Origin: Phycisphaerae bacterium
GTDB taxonomy: Bacteria > Planctomycetota > Phycisphaerae > Phycisphaerales > SM1A02
Direction of reading: 5' to 3'
Assembly: GCA_016795035.1 (NCBI GenBank)
Contig: JAEUIT010000025.1
Location: 53,485-117,484, forward strand
DNA length: 64,000 nt
The stretch's first letter is position 1; every line of letters starts with the position of its first letter. The notes under the pieces are model-generated. The model made no database searches, had not been told where the DNA came from, and saw only the letters and a program-made list of their open reading frames with translations. A program made the translations under genes and the position numbers. Shown here piece after piece: positions 43,681 through 53,193 of the stretch.

Positions 43681-43785
43681 GCCCGCGGTCGAGCGATCGT
43701 ACGAACCGCGGGGCGACGGGATGCGAGCAATCTCGTCGATCCGCGGGGAGGTTCGACTTGTCACGCCCGGGCGGTCGCGAGTCCA

Positions 43786-44388
43786 ATGCGACGCATGGCG
43801 AAGGAAGCGAAGCGTCGTCCCAAAACCAGTGCGCCGCCGGATCGCATCGAATGCGACGCGCGGTTGGTGCGACCGGCGGCGGAAGCGGGAGGGCGACCGC
43901 CGACATGGTCGTTTCTCGTCTTGCCCGCCGCCGCGAGCAAGCGATTGCCGTCGCGCGGCATGGTGTCGGTCGAAGGCACCTTCGCGGGTGTTGCGTTTGC
44001 CGCAACGCTGAACCCGGACGGCAAGGGAAGCCACTGGCTGAAGGTGGAAGCCGCGCTTCGCAAGGCCGCCAAGAAGGACCACGGCGACGACGTCGCGCTT
44101 GCGTTCGCGCCGGTCACGGAAGAGCCCGAGCCGACGATTCCCGCACCGTTCAAGGCCGCGCTCGCGGCGGCGCCGCCCAAGGCGCGCGAGACCTGGGACG
44201 ACATCACGCCGGCGGCGCGGCGCGACTTCGTCCAATGGATCGAGTCCGCGAAGCTCGCGGACACGCGCACCAAGCGCGTCGCAACGGCGTGCGACATGCT
44301 TGCGAAGGGCAAGCGACGGCCGTGCTGCTTCGACCGCTCCGGGATCTACGGCAAGAACCTGTCGTGCCCGACGGAAGCGACGGACTGA
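43786..44388 (+). CDS. DUF1905/YdeI-like protein
   Basis: The 200-residue protein opens with a DUF1905 beta-barrel (RIECDARLVRPAAEAGGRPPTWSFLVLP, then VEGTFAGVAFAATLNPDGKGSHWLKVEAALRKA) and ends with a YdeI/OmpD-associated helical segment (WDDITPAARRDFVQWIESAKLADTRTKRVATACDMLAKGKRRPCCFD). The combination is common in bacteria; the YdeI part has been tied to bacteriocin tolerance and polymyxin response in enteric bacteria. The start may be 43786 or 43795. The gene diverges from the HtrA-like gene. I give the family assignment good support and the role little. Confidence 0.8.
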   Translation: MRRMAKEAKRRPKTSAPPDRIECDARLVRPAAEAGGRPPTWSFLVLPAAASKRLPSRGMVSVEGTFAGVAFAATLNPDGKGSHWLKVEAALRKAAKKDHGDDVALAFAPVTEEPEPTIPAPFKAALAAAPPKARETWDDITPAARRDFVQWIESAKLADTRTKRVATACDMLAKGKRRPCCFDRSGIYGKNLSCPTEATD

Positions 44389-44477
44389 CGGCGCTTCACG
44401 ATGCGCCGCGCCTGAGTGCGGTGCCATTCTGGACGTTGTTCGTGCACCGGTTGCGATCGCGCGTCACACTGCGTTGC

Positions 44478-45029
44478 ATGATGCGTCCGTGTCCCGCGTG
44501 CGCGTACCGATCCGATCCGAACGCAAGTCCTCAGTGCCCGGAATGCGGTGCGGCGCAGTTGCCCCCCGAATGGACCGTTCTGTTGCGCGAGGCGTCGCCG
44601 TGGCTCTGGCGCATGGCGCACGCAGGCTCGCTCGTCTATCTCGGACTCTTCGGACTCTGGATCGTGGGCCTGGTCGCGGGACACAAGCCTCCGAACTTCG
44701 GGGCGATGACGTATGTGGGAGTGCTCTGTTTTCCGATCTCCATCGCGCGCCTCCGCGGGAAGCGACTTGACGACATCTGGATCATCGGCGGCTCGCGCCT
44801 CGAGCATCGGCCGCGCGTCGGCAACACCACGTTTCACGGACGAGAGGACGGCTGGACTCCGCAGCCCCTTGCGCGCAAGAAGCGGTCCGGACACCTGTGG
44901 GTGCTCGAACTTCGAAAGCCGGCGGGCAAGCGGCCGCGCCAGGTTGAGATCGTGATTGACGATCGCGAGGACGATCCGCACGCGATCGAGGCCCGGGTCA
45001 CGGGTGTCCTTGGATCGACGCCGCGCTGA
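44478..45029 (+). CDS. Zinc-ribbon membrane protein, function unknown
   Basis: The 183-residue protein has a zinc ribbon at its N-terminus (CPACAYRSDPNASPQCPECG, Cys5-x2-Cys8 and about Cys20-x2-Cys23), then two hydrophobic segments (AGSLVYLGLFGLWIVGLVAG and AMTYVGVLCFPISIARL) and a soluble basic C-terminal part. It recalls the architecture of the protein at 8-1366 but the soluble parts are not alike. ATG is at 44478 or 44481. The gap 45030-45374 that follows holds only a motif copy (45083-45093) and no coding sequence I can support. Confidence 0.75.
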   Translation: MMRPCPACAYRSDPNASPQCPECGAAQLPPEWTVLLREASPWLWRMAHAGSLVYLGLFGLWIVGLVAGHKPPNFGAMTYVGVLCFPISIARLRGKRLDDIWIIGGSRLEHRPRVGNTTFHGREDGWTPQPLARKKRSGHLWVLELRKPAGKRPRQVEIVIDDREDDPHAIEARVTGVLGSTPR

Positions 45030-45374
45030 TGGTGCGGGCGAGCCGCACGGAGATCTTCCGTTCGGCCGATCGAGGACTCGTCTCAGCGTTGCATCGACGT
45101 GCGGCCAACGCCATTCGGCCGGCTCCGATCTTCCATCGAGAATCGCTCCACGACCGAGACGAGCGCTCGTGCGTCGGGCGTCGCGCCGCCCGTGTGCGCG
45201 ACGTATGAGCCCGAAGGGAAGAAGGGAAGCGTTCCCGGACCGAGCAGCCTCGCCCGTCGGTGGGAGAAGGGACCGGCTGTCACGGTCCTCCGCTGCGCCT
45301 CGCTTCCACGGTCTGCGTGGAGCATGTCGAGCCCTCGTCCAGCGCTCGCAACCGTCCAACAGAAGGAACCCGCC

Positions 45375-46520
45375 ATGCTCACCGCTGCCAGTCTCGTCGT
45401 CGTTGCCGCCATGACTCTCGCCGGAAAGGGCGAGGAACCAGCACCCACGAAGCCCGTCGGTGGCGGCGTCGCCGGCACCACCTGCGGCTGCCCCGCGGAC
45501 TTTGACCAGAACGGAATGATCGACGGCGCCGACCTCGCGGCGCTCTTGGGTGCCTGGGGATCGCCGTCGCACGACCTCGACGGCAATGGCATCACCGACG
45601 GCGCCGACCTGAGCGTCCTTCTCGGCGGATGGGGTCCCTGCATCGGGACCCCGGTGAACGATCTCTGCGCGGACGCGCTCCCGATCTACGACGGCGAGAC
45701 GCCCTTCTGCACGATCGGCGCGGGCACCGAAGTGCCGCCGTTCTCGCAGAGCTCGGGCTGCATCGAGTTCGGCTACGACACGATGACCGCGGACATCTGG
45801 TACGAGTTCGTCGCCCCTGACTTCGGCACGGTCACGCTCTCGACGTGTGGCGTGACCTGGGACACGCGCCTCGCGGTGTACGCGAACGTCCTGTCGCCGA
45901 TCGCCGACTGCCCATCCGCGCAGTGGTCGCTGACGACCGAGGTCGCCTGCAACGACGACTACGGTCCGTGCGGCAACGGTTCGCAGGTCGAGTTCTCCAC
46001 GTTGCCGGGCTACCACTACAAGATTCGAGTGGGCGGCTATCTCGGCTGGAGCGGTGAAGGCACGCTCCTGCTCGACTTCGATCCGATCGGGGGTTCGTCC
46101 GAGGATCCGATCTATCTCGGATCGCTCCTCCCCGGCGAGACCTTCCACGGCACGACGCTCGACGACGACCACGGCAACGACGAGTCGCCGTGCGCCCTGG
46201 GCGACACCGCGGCGCAGTGGCACTACGTCGGGATCGAAGGCTGCTTCGGCGTGCCCGAGGTGACGTTCACGACCTGCAGCGAGGACACCGACTTCGACAC
46301 GACGATCTCGGTCTGGAAGGCCAATGTCGACGGCAGCCTCGGCGCGTTCGTCGCCTGCAACGACGACTTCGCGGATCCCGATTGCCAGCTCGGCTCGAAC
46401 TTCCGCAAGAGCCGCGTGCAGTTCGACGCGCCGGGCGGCGGCTACTACTACGTTCGGGTTTCGGGCTACAACGGCGCCCGCGGCGATTTCGAGCTGATCT
46501 ACAACTGGACCTGCCACTGA
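45375..46520 (+). CDS. Exported protein with N-terminal dockerin-like module and cysteine-rich repeats
   Basis: The 381-residue precursor has a signal peptide (LTAASLVVVAAMTLAGKG), then unusually places the dockerin-like pair at the N-terminus (DFDQNGMIDGADLAALLGAWG, DLDGNGITDGADLSVLLGGWG, about residues 42-90). Two similar beta-rich domains of about 120 residues follow, each with CNDDYGPCGNGSQVEFSTLPGYHYKIRVGGYLG or CNDDFADPDCQLGSNFRKSRVQFDAPGGGYYYVRVSGYNG type segments, which resemble prepeptidase C-terminal-type domains found in exported planctomycete proteins. In each, a motif copy (45948-45958 and 46356-46366) codes ACNDD. The protein probably binds calcium and a surface partner; no catalytic residues are seen. 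A terminator hairpin follows. Confidence 0.85.
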   Translation: MLTAASLVVVAAMTLAGKGEEPAPTKPVGGGVAGTTCGCPADFDQNGMIDGADLAALLGAWGSPSHDLDGNGITDGADLSVLLGGWGPCIGTPVNDLCADALPIYDGETPFCTIGAGTEVPPFSQSSGCIEFGYDTMTADIWYEFVAPDFGTVTLSTCGVTWDTRLAVYANVLSPIADCPSAQWSLTTEVACNDDYGPCGNGSQVEFSTLPGYHYKIRVGGYLGWSGEGTLLLDFDPIGGSSEDPIYLGSLLPGETFHGTTLDDDHGNDESPCALGDTAAQWHYVGIEGCFGVPEVTFTTCSEDTDFDTTISVWKANVDGSLGAFVACNDDFADPDCQLGSNFRKSRVQFDAPGGGYYYVRVSGYNGARGDFELIYNWTCH

Positions 46521-46554
46521 CGCGCGGCCCCGCCGCGAGGCGATCCGACTGTTC

Positions 46555-46584
46555 GCCGGCCCGGCGCTCGCGCGCCGGGCCGGC
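46555..46584. terminator. Terminator hairpin between convergent genes
   Basis: A 13-bp perfect stem (46555-46567 with 46572-46584, loop TCGC) lies between the stop codons of the genes at 45375 (+) and 46608 (-). The tail is only weakly T-rich. Confidence 0.6.
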
Positions 46585-46607
46585 GTCGTCGTTCGTGGCT
46601 CAACGGA

Positions 46608-49600
46608 TCACTTCCACGCGCCGAGGAGCACCGCGAGATCGGCGCCGTCGATGATCCCGTTGCCGTCGAGGTCCGCGCTCGGGTCGCCCGTTCCCCAGGC
46701 GCCAAGCAAGAGGCCCAGATCGGCCCCGTCGACGTCCTCGTCGCCGTCGAGGTCGCCGCCGATCGGCACGTTCAGCCCGCGAACGAACACGTCGCCGACG
46801 CCGTTCTGGTCGAACGGAACGAGATTGGTCGCGAGGCTGCCGAAGACGACGAGTCCTCCGTCCGGCGTCATGTCCGTGCCGAACGACGACTCGCCGTTCG
46901 CGAATCCGGTGATCGCTTCGCTCACCCATTCAAGCGTGCCGGTCGCGACCTCGCGCCGGAAGACATCGCTGACCGCGTTCCGGTCTCCCGCGAGGAGATT
47001 CGTCGACGCCGACCGGAACGCGACGAAGCGGCCGTCGGGCGTCATCGAGAGCGAGCCGACGATGCCGTTGCCGAGCGCTCCGTCGGGCGCGTCGGACACG
47101 CGGATGTTCTCGCCGGTGAACCGATCGCGCACGAAGGCGTCGCGCTGGCCGTTCGAATCCGTCGTCTCCGAGAGATTCGAGCCGAAGCTCAGGAACGCGA
47201 CGTACCGGCCGTCGTCGGAGATCGACGACTCGAGCGAGTCGCCGTTCGACTGCACGCCCCCCGGCCCCACGCTCACGAGCTCCAAGGAGCCCGTCTCGAG
47301 GTCCGCGAGGAATGCGTCCAGGCGGCCGTTCGTGTCGCTCGGCACGAGATTGGTCGCGGTACTGCGGAATTGCACGAAGCGACCGGTGCGCGAGATCGCG
47401 TTGGCCGTGCCGACGCTGACGCCGTTCGCGGCCGTGTTGCCCACGCCGCGCGAGACGAGCTGGAACGTGCCGAGCGTTCGGTCGAAGCGATAGATGTCGA
47501 GCAACCCGTTCGTGTCCACGGGATCGTGCGCCGCGGTCGTCGTCACCAGGACGTAGCGGCCGTCGCCCGAGAGGATGCCGTACTGGTTGTCGGCGCCCGG
47601 GACCGTGGAGGTGATGCAGGTGGTGACGCCAGTCTCGCGGTCGCGCAGGTAGATGTCTCGGTTCGGCGCGCCGTCGGCAACGGAGAGATTCGTCGCGTCG
47701 CTCGTGAACGCGACGACGCGGCCGTCGTCCGACATGTTCGACGCGTACGACGCGCCGTTGGCTTGGGTGCCGTCCGTCGCCACGCTCACGCGCTCGACGA
47801 GGCCCGACTCGAGATCCTTCACGAAGACGTCGTAGAAGCCGTTGGTGTCGCCGAGCACGAGGTTGGTCGACGTGCCCTCGAAGCAGACGAACCGGCCGTC
47901 CGAGGAGAGCGACGGGAAATACAGGCTCGAGACGCTCGGTCCGTTGCCTTCAGTTCCCGACGCATCGACGCTCACGCGCGCCGTCGTCCAGTCGCGCGGG
48001 ATCGCGGAGACGGCCAGCGTCGCGCTGTCGTCGAGGCCGCCGAAGGTGCCCTCGATCGACGCAACGCCCGGGCTCAGGCCGAGCACGACGCCCGACGCGC
48101 TCACGCTCGCGATCGCGGGCGCGTTCGAGCTCCACGTGGTCATGGCGGTGACGTCGGCGACGGATCCGTCGGCGTAGGACGCGACCGCGGCGATCTGCGT
48201 GCCGAAGCCGACGGGCACGTCCGACGATTCGAGCTCGACCGAGAACGCGACGAGCGCGGAGGCTCGCTTGATCGACACCGTGTTCGAGCCGTACACGAGC
48301 TCGTGGCCGCTCGGAAGGTTGACGACGTCGAACGCGCCGCTGATCGCACCGGCCGAGAGGATCGTGACGAGTTCGCCGCGCGGCACTTCGTAGCCTGCTT
48401 CGAACGCCACGGTGATCGCGCCGTCGAGGTCCGCCGTCCCGCCGATGACGAGCTGCGGTTGCGGACTCGCCGCGCCGAGGTCGATCGAGAGTCCGCTTCC
48501 GTCGAACGCGGTGTAGGAGCCGGTGACGGCAAGCGATGCCCCACTCGGCGTCGGCGACACATTGCCGCCGGCTTCGACGATGACATTCCCGGTGACGTGC
48601 CCGGCGCCGAGGAGCGATCCGCCGCCGCCGACATGCACCGCGGGCTGCGGCGCGGCGCTCACCACGTTGCCGACATGCAGACGTCCGCCGATCGCGACGT
48701 TCACGTTGGTCGCCTCGCCGAGCGTGAGCGTCGTCGCGACAGTCGCCGGCGCGGAGCCTTGCACGAGAACGTCGCAGAGCGATCCGTCGCCGCCGAAGGT
48801 CGCCGCGTGCGCCGTGAACTGCTGGCCGCGAATCCACGCCGTGCCGGCGGTGTGGCTGAAGGTGCCGCCGACGGTGACGGAGCCGCCGTCACGCACGTCG
48901 AACGTGCCGTCGGTTTGCGTGAAGTCGCCGAGGAGGGAGAGGGATCCGTCAAAGAAGATTCCGGCCTCGCGCAGGACAGTGACGTCGTTGAATTGGGCGA
49001 CGTTTCCGAACGACACCTCCATGTATCCCGCCTGCACGGAGCTTCCGGCCGGATCACCGACGGCGAATCCAGCGCCCCGAACGAGGAGGTTCTGGTTCTC
49101 GTCGGCGGTGTAGTTGAAGGCGCCGGCCACGTCGACGGCTCCGCCGTCACGCACGTCGAGCGATCCTGAGGTTTGGGTGTAGTCGCCCAGGAGCAGGAGG
49201 ACTCCGTCGAAGAAGACACCGGCGTTTCGCAAGACGGTGACGTCGTTGAATTGAGCCACGTTTCCGAACGACACCTCCATGTATCCCGCCTGCACGGAGC
49301 TTGCGGCCGGATCACCGACGGAGAATCCGGCGCCCCGGATGAAGAGATTCTGGTTCTCGTCGGCGGTGTAGTTGAAGGCGCCGGCCACGTCGATGATTCC
49401 GCCGTCGCGCACGTCGAGCGATCCCGAGGTCTGCGTGTAGTTGCCGACGAGCGAGAGGCTCGCGTCGAAGATGATGTCGGCGCTTCGCAGCACGGTGACG
49501 TCGTCGAAGTGAGCGGCGTTTGCGAATGCGACCTGCAGGTATCCGGCCTGAACGTCGCTTCCTGCGGGGTCGCCGACGGAGAATCCGGCGCCCCGAATGA

Positions 49601-50099
49601 AGAGGTTCTGGTTCTCGTCGGCGGTGTAATTGAAGGCGCCGGCCACGTCGATGATTCCGCCCTCGCGCACGTCGAACGAGCCCGCCGTCTGCGTGTAGTC
49701 GCCGAGAAGGGAGAGCGACGTTCCCGGAAGGACGATCTCGACGTTGCTGCCGGAGGTGAAACCGAATCGACCGAGGTCGAACGTCACTTGGCCGGCTGAA
49801 ACGAGGAGACCGCCGCTGGCGGCGGGGGCGTCGAAGAGGACGCTGTAGGCGCCCGAGAGCTGGAACACCGCGCGGTCGAACGCGCTTGGCGGCGAACCGG
49901 TGCTCCAGTTGGCGCCGGTCTGGTAGAGGCCGCCGCGCGGGGCGGTCCACCAGACGTCGTTCGCGGCCGCAGGCGAAAGGGGAATCACGAACCCCGCCGC
50001 CGCGAGCGTCGCCAGGAGCGCCGTCCGGACTGCGGCGCGGTCGATGCGTGGGCGATGCGGCAACGTGGACAATCCGGCACTCCGACCATCGATGAGCAT
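46608..50099 (-). CDS. Very large exported repeat protein with Big2-like and PD40-like parts and dockerin-like tail
   Basis: The 1163-residue precursor has a signal peptide (RTALLATLAAAGFVIPLSPAAA). Residues about 60-470 are beta-strand-rich, including three full and one partial copies of an 86-residue repeat (SLSLLGDYTQTAGSFDVREGG, then DVAGAFNYTADENQNLFIRG, then GYLQVAFANAAHFDDVTVLRS), which suggest a right-handed solenoid like those of autotransporter passenger proteins. A Big2-type domain follows (AIASVSASGVVLGLSPGVASIEGTFGG, about 690-730). Then six to seven PD40-like repeats with SDDGRVVAFTSDATNL, SGDGRYVLVTT, SRTGRFVQFRS and SDDGRYVAFLSFGSNL. The end has the dockerin-like pair (DLDGDEDVDGADLGLLLGAWG and DLDGNGIIDGADLAVLLGAW). 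The start at 50099 was chosen for the signal peptide. Probably surface-exposed; function unknown. Confidence 0.87.
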   Translation of the reverse strand: MLIDGRSAGLSTLPHRPRIDRAAVRTALLATLAAAGFVIPLSPAAANDVWWTAPRGGLYQTGANWSTGSPPSAFDRAVFQLSGAYSVLFDAPAASGGLLVSAGQVTFDLGRFGFTSGSNVEIVLPGTSLSLLGDYTQTAGSFDVREGGIIDVAGAFNYTADENQNLFIRGAGFSVGDPAGSDVQAGYLQVAFANAAHFDDVTVLRSADIIFDASLSLVGNYTQTSGSLDVRDGGIIDVAGAFNYTADENQNLFIRGAGFSVGDPAASSVQAGYMEVSFGNVAQFNDVTVLRNAGVFFDGVLLLLGDYTQTSGSLDVRDGGAVDVAGAFNYTADENQNLLVRGAGFAVGDPAGSSVQAGYMEVSFGNVAQFNDVTVLREAGIFFDGSLSLLGDFTQTDGTFDVRDGGSVTVGGTFSHTAGTAWIRGQQFTAHAATFGGDGSLCDVLVQGSAPATVATTLTLGEATNVNVAIGGRLHVGNVVSAAPQPAVHVGGGGSLLGAGHVTGNVIVEAGGNVSPTPSGASLAVTGSYTAFDGSGLSIDLGAASPQPQLVIGGTADLDGAITVAFEAGYEVPRGELVTILSAGAISGAFDVVNLPSGHELVYGSNTVSIKRASALVAFSVELESSDVPVGFGTQIAAVASYADGSVADVTAMTTWSSNAPAIASVSASGVVLGLSPGVASIEGTFGGLDDSATLAVSAIPRDWTTARVSVDASGTEGNGPSVSSLYFPSLSSDGRFVCFEGTSTNLVLGDTNGFYDVFVKDLESGLVERVSVATDGTQANGASYASNMSDDGRVVAFTSDATNLSVADGAPNRDIYLRDRETGVTTCITSTVPGADNQYGILSGDGRYVLVTTTAAHDPVDTNGLLDIYRFDRTLGTFQLVSRGVGNTAANGVSVGTANAISRTGRFVQFRSTATNLVPSDTNGRLDAFLADLETGSLELVSVGPGGVQSNGDSLESSISDDGRYVAFLSFGSNLSETTDSNGQRDAFVRDRFTGENIRVSDAPDGALGNGIVGSLSMTPDGRFVAFRSASTNLLAGDRNAVSDVFRREVATGTLEWVSEAITGFANGESSFGTDMTPDGGLVVFGSLATNLVPFDQNGVGDVFVRGLNVPIGGDLDGDEDVDGADLGLLLGAWGTGDPSADLDGNGIIDGADLAVLLGAWK
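48885..49718. repeat. 258-bp tandem coding repeat inside the large exported protein
   Basis: Three full units and one partial unit of 258 bp (86 codons) are arranged head to tail, with near-identical DNA between copies; for example the same sequence recurs around 49321 and 49579. The repeats code for the solenoid part of the protein at 46608-50099. Unit number is likely to vary between strains. Confidence 0.85.
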
Positions 50100-50336
50100 G
50101 TCTTGCCTTCTGTGAGGGATTCCGAGACCGGCGCGACCACGGCGCCTCCGCCGGCTTCTGCGACAGCCGTGCTGGCGAGCGGAAGCGAAATCGGTGAAAA
50201 CCGCGGCTCGGGCACGGGTCCGACCCCGGTCCGCGACCGCCGGGTGCGAAATCTCGAGATTGCGGCGGGCGGTGTCGGGCTCGCCTGCGCCTACGCCCAT
50301 GGAGGCGCTCCGCGCGCCCCATGAGGAGCAAGGCCC

Positions 50337-52052
50337 ATGCGCGTCCCGTCCGGACTTCGTTTCGCCGCCGTCGTGGTCGGCACGTCCTTCGTCGCGCACC
50401 TCGCGTCGGCACAGGGTGATGGCAGCTCTCCCGTCGTCAGTCGTGAGGGGGAGCGCCGCCCGGGCCTCGCCGAGGTCGGTGAACCGCCGGTCGACCGCAC
50501 AGAGACCCTCACGCGCCAGCTCGGCCTCGCGCCGACCGACCGCATGCTTCGGCTTCGCACGCTCGATGCCTCGGAGGTCGAGGCTGCGGACATCCGCGCC
50601 CGCTCCTGCGACGCCTGCGGCGAACGCGAAGCGCGCGGGAAGGGCGGACGCCGACGCATCGGCCTCGCGCGTCCCGTGGCGGAAACGCTCGGCCGCGCGG
50701 CACGGCCCGAAACCGACTTCGACGTGCGGCGCCTCGACGACGGTCGGTTCCTCGTGCGCGTCGTCGTCACCTCGCCCGGCGCGAGCGGGCTACGGCTGCG
50801 ATTTGCCGACGTCGATCTCGCCGACGGAGCGATGGTCGTCTCCGCGCCGTACGGCAACGGAGAGATCGTGCGACCCGCGCAGTATCAGAGCGGCGTCGAC
50901 GAGATCGGGGAGCTCTGGACCGCATCGGTCCCGGGCGACACGATCCAGGTCGAAGTCGTCGCCTCGGCGTTGCCCTCGCTCGAACTCGTCGACGTGATCC
51001 ACCGCGACGCCGCTCCGCCTGCAACGACGATGTCGAGCCAACCCGACGCGCCTGCAACGCCGAATGGCAGTGGCGCGTCGACTCCGATGTCCGACGGCGG
51101 CGTCGCGGGCGGCCCGCTCACGTGCCACCTCGACGCCACCTGCTTCGTGAACGCGGCGACGCAGATCGCCTACGACGCCACCGGACAGATGAACTTCGTC
51201 GAGAACGGCAGCGAGTTCGTCTGCAGCGGCACGATGCTCGCGGACTTCGACGGCGAGACGTTCGTGCCGTGGTTCCTCACCGCGTACCACTGCTTCAGCA
51301 CGCAGGCGTCGGCGTCGTCGCTCGAAGTCGTGTGGTTCTGGCAGACCGCAACGTGCGACGGCGCGCTGCCGGACTACAACACGTTGCCGCGCACCGTCGG
51401 CTCGAAGCTCGTCGCGACCAACCCGACCGACGGCGGCAACGATATGACGTTCGTCCGGCTCACGGGCGCGCTCCCGCCGAACGCGGCGTTCTGCGGCTGG
51501 ACGACCGCGCTTCCCGGGCTCGCGAAGTCGTTCCACCATCCCGCGGGATCGTTCAAGCGCTACGCGACCTGGGACGACGTGAGCGTGTGCATCCCGTGCG
51601 GCGTGTGCGCCGACTCGTCCGACTACCAGTTCTACAACTCGGTGCTTGGCCTGACCGAGCCCGGCTCGAGCGGCTCCGGCATCTTCTCGTATGACGGCAA
51701 GCTCTTCGGGCAACTCTTCGGCACGTGCACCGACGTGATCGGCAACCCGCCCATCACGTGCTCGACGATCGACGACTACTGGCATTACTTCGGCGAGTTC
51801 GAGGAGACCTATCCCTTGATCGACGTTCCGCTCACGGTCGGCGGCACGTTCTGGGCGAACGCGGCCTATCCGCAAGGCCTTCCGGAGACCGGAGCGCAGG
51901 CGACGCCGTTCAACACGTTTGCCGAGGCGTACAACGCGTCGTTCGACGGCGCGCAGATCAAGCTCGTTCCCGGCGCGTACTCCGGCACGATCACGGTCAC
52001 GAAGGAACTCCTCATCAAGTCGGTGGGCGGCTCCGCGACGATCGGCAACTGA
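50337..52052 (+). CDS. Exported trypsin-fold protease (lysyl-endopeptidase-like) with a short beta-helix-like end
   Basis: The 571-residue precursor starts after a good ribosome-binding site (AGGAG at 50324-50328) with a signal peptide (RFAAVVVGTSFVAHLASAQ). The protease domain (about 245-500) contains SGTMLADFDG, then FLTAYHCFST (His about 316), DGGNDMTFVRLTG (Asp about 368) and GLTEPGSSGSGIFSYDG (Ser about 446). The triad pattern and disulfide-rich words (CDGALPDY, VCIPCGVCAD) match lysyl-endopeptidase-type extracellular proteases. The last 75 residues (GGTFWANAAYPQGLPETGAQ, AQIKLVPGAYSGTITVTKELLIKSVGG) look like the first turns of a parallel beta-helix and stop soon after, so this part is either a complete small module or a truncated one. 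Confidence 0.86.
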   Translation: MRVPSGLRFAAVVVGTSFVAHLASAQGDGSSPVVSREGERRPGLAEVGEPPVDRTETLTRQLGLAPTDRMLRLRTLDASEVEAADIRARSCDACGEREARGKGGRRRIGLARPVAETLGRAARPETDFDVRRLDDGRFLVRVVVTSPGASGLRLRFADVDLADGAMVVSAPYGNGEIVRPAQYQSGVDEIGELWTASVPGDTIQVEVVASALPSLELVDVIHRDAAPPATTMSSQPDAPATPNGSGASTPMSDGGVAGGPLTCHLDATCFVNAATQIAYDATGQMNFVENGSEFVCSGTMLADFDGETFVPWFLTAYHCFSTQASASSLEVVWFWQTATCDGALPDYNTLPRTVGSKLVATNPTDGGNDMTFVRLTGALPPNAAFCGWTTALPGLAKSFHHPAGSFKRYATWDDVSVCIPCGVCADSSDYQFYNSVLGLTEPGSSGSGIFSYDGKLFGQLFGTCTDVIGNPPITCSTIDDYWHYFGEFEETYPLIDVPLTVGGTFWANAAYPQGLPETGAQATPFNTFAEAYNASFDGAQIKLVPGAYSGTITVTKELLIKSVGGSATIGN

Positions 52053-52136
52053 CGGCGGCCCGTCTGCCTCGCCGTTCCCCGCAGCGACTACGCTCCGCTC
52101 GCCGTTGCGTCGCGTCCGGCGCCGGCGGGAGTCCGC

Positions 52137-53117
52137 ATGCGTTCGGTGCTGTCCGCGCTCTGTGTTGCAACCCTTCTCTCGCTCGGCGTCGCATGCTCGA
52201 GCACGCCCGCCGTTTCGCCGCCAGCCGACGTCGCGGCCATGCCGCCGTGGCCCTCGATGAGCGGCGTCGCGGAGCTTGCGGACGGTCGCCTGCTCGTCGT
52301 CCACGATGCGAAGCCGGGCTCGCGCGAGCATGTGCTCGGCGTGGTGGCGCCGGGGATCGACGACGGCTATCGCCCGATCGCGCTTCCTGCGTTCGATCCG
52401 CCGCTTTCGGACGTCGAGGCGCTTGTCGCCGTGCCGGACGCGACCGACCAATTCCTCTTCCTCGAGAGCGGTGCGTCCGGAGCGCCGCGGCGCGTCGTTC
52501 GATTCGAGATGACGCACGACGCCCACGGCGCCCTGACGCCGACGGTGCTCGCCGCGGTCGACGTGCGCGACGCCACGTCGCGCGTCCGCAACGCGGAGTC
52601 GCTGGCTATCGAGTCATTCGACGTGGCGACGGGACGCGCCGATCTCCTCGTTGCAGACCGGACGTCGCTCGGTCCGTCGCGGCCGTCGGCAACGGTGAGC
52701 GTCTATCGCGTGACGGTGCATTTCGGCGCCGGCGTCGCCGTGCCCGCGACGCTCGCGTGCCGGTACGTCGTCGACTCGTCCATCTTCGGCACGAGGCCCA
52801 ACGGGTCCGTTCGCTGCGCGTCGGATCTCGTGTGGGCGTCGGACGGCGTGCTCTTCGGCGCGGCGACGGTCGACGGAGGGTCCGAAGGCCCGTTCGCGTC
52901 GGTGCTCTATCGCGTCGAGTGCGGGGCCGCACGCGAGCGAAGCGGTCGTCCGCCGCGCGCGGTGGCGCTCGCCACGATCGGCGGATTCAAGGTCGAGGGG
53001 CTCGCGCGCATCGGCACGAGTGACGCCGTCTGGATCGCGACCGACGACGAGTCGTTCGGCGGCGTGGTGCGGGCCGTCGCGCTGCCCGCAACGGAGACGT
53101 CGCCTCCGGATTCGTGA
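52137..53117 (+). CDS. Lipoprotein with propeller-like repeats
   Basis: The 326-residue protein has a lipoprotein signal (LLSLGVACSS; Cys at about residue 20). The mature part contains strand-rich repeats beginning MSGVAELADGRLLVVHDAKPG and ending EGLARIGTSDAVWIATDDESFGG. This is like a phytase- or esterase-like beta-propeller family in which late strands carry the words GxxVEGLAR. No catalytic residues can be named. The start is ATG at 52137. It follows the Lys-C-like protease gene by 84 bases on the same strand. Confidence 0.75.
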   Translation: MRSVLSALCVATLLSLGVACSSTPAVSPPADVAAMPPWPSMSGVAELADGRLLVVHDAKPGSREHVLGVVAPGIDDGYRPIALPAFDPPLSDVEALVAVPDATDQFLFLESGASGAPRRVVRFEMTHDAHGALTPTVLAAVDVRDATSRVRNAESLAIESFDVATGRADLLVADRTSLGPSRPSATVSVYRVTVHFGAGVAVPATLACRYVVDSSIFGTRPNGSVRCASDLVWASDGVLFGAATVDGGSEGPFASVLYRVECGAARERSGRPPRAVALATIGGFKVEGLARIGTSDAVWIATDDESFGGVVRAVALPATETSPPDS

Positions 53118-53193
53118 ACGCCGCCGCAAGCGCGGCGCGCGCGGCGATACGCTGCCGTCCCGCGACCGAGGTCTTCTCGCCCGCGGTCACGCC

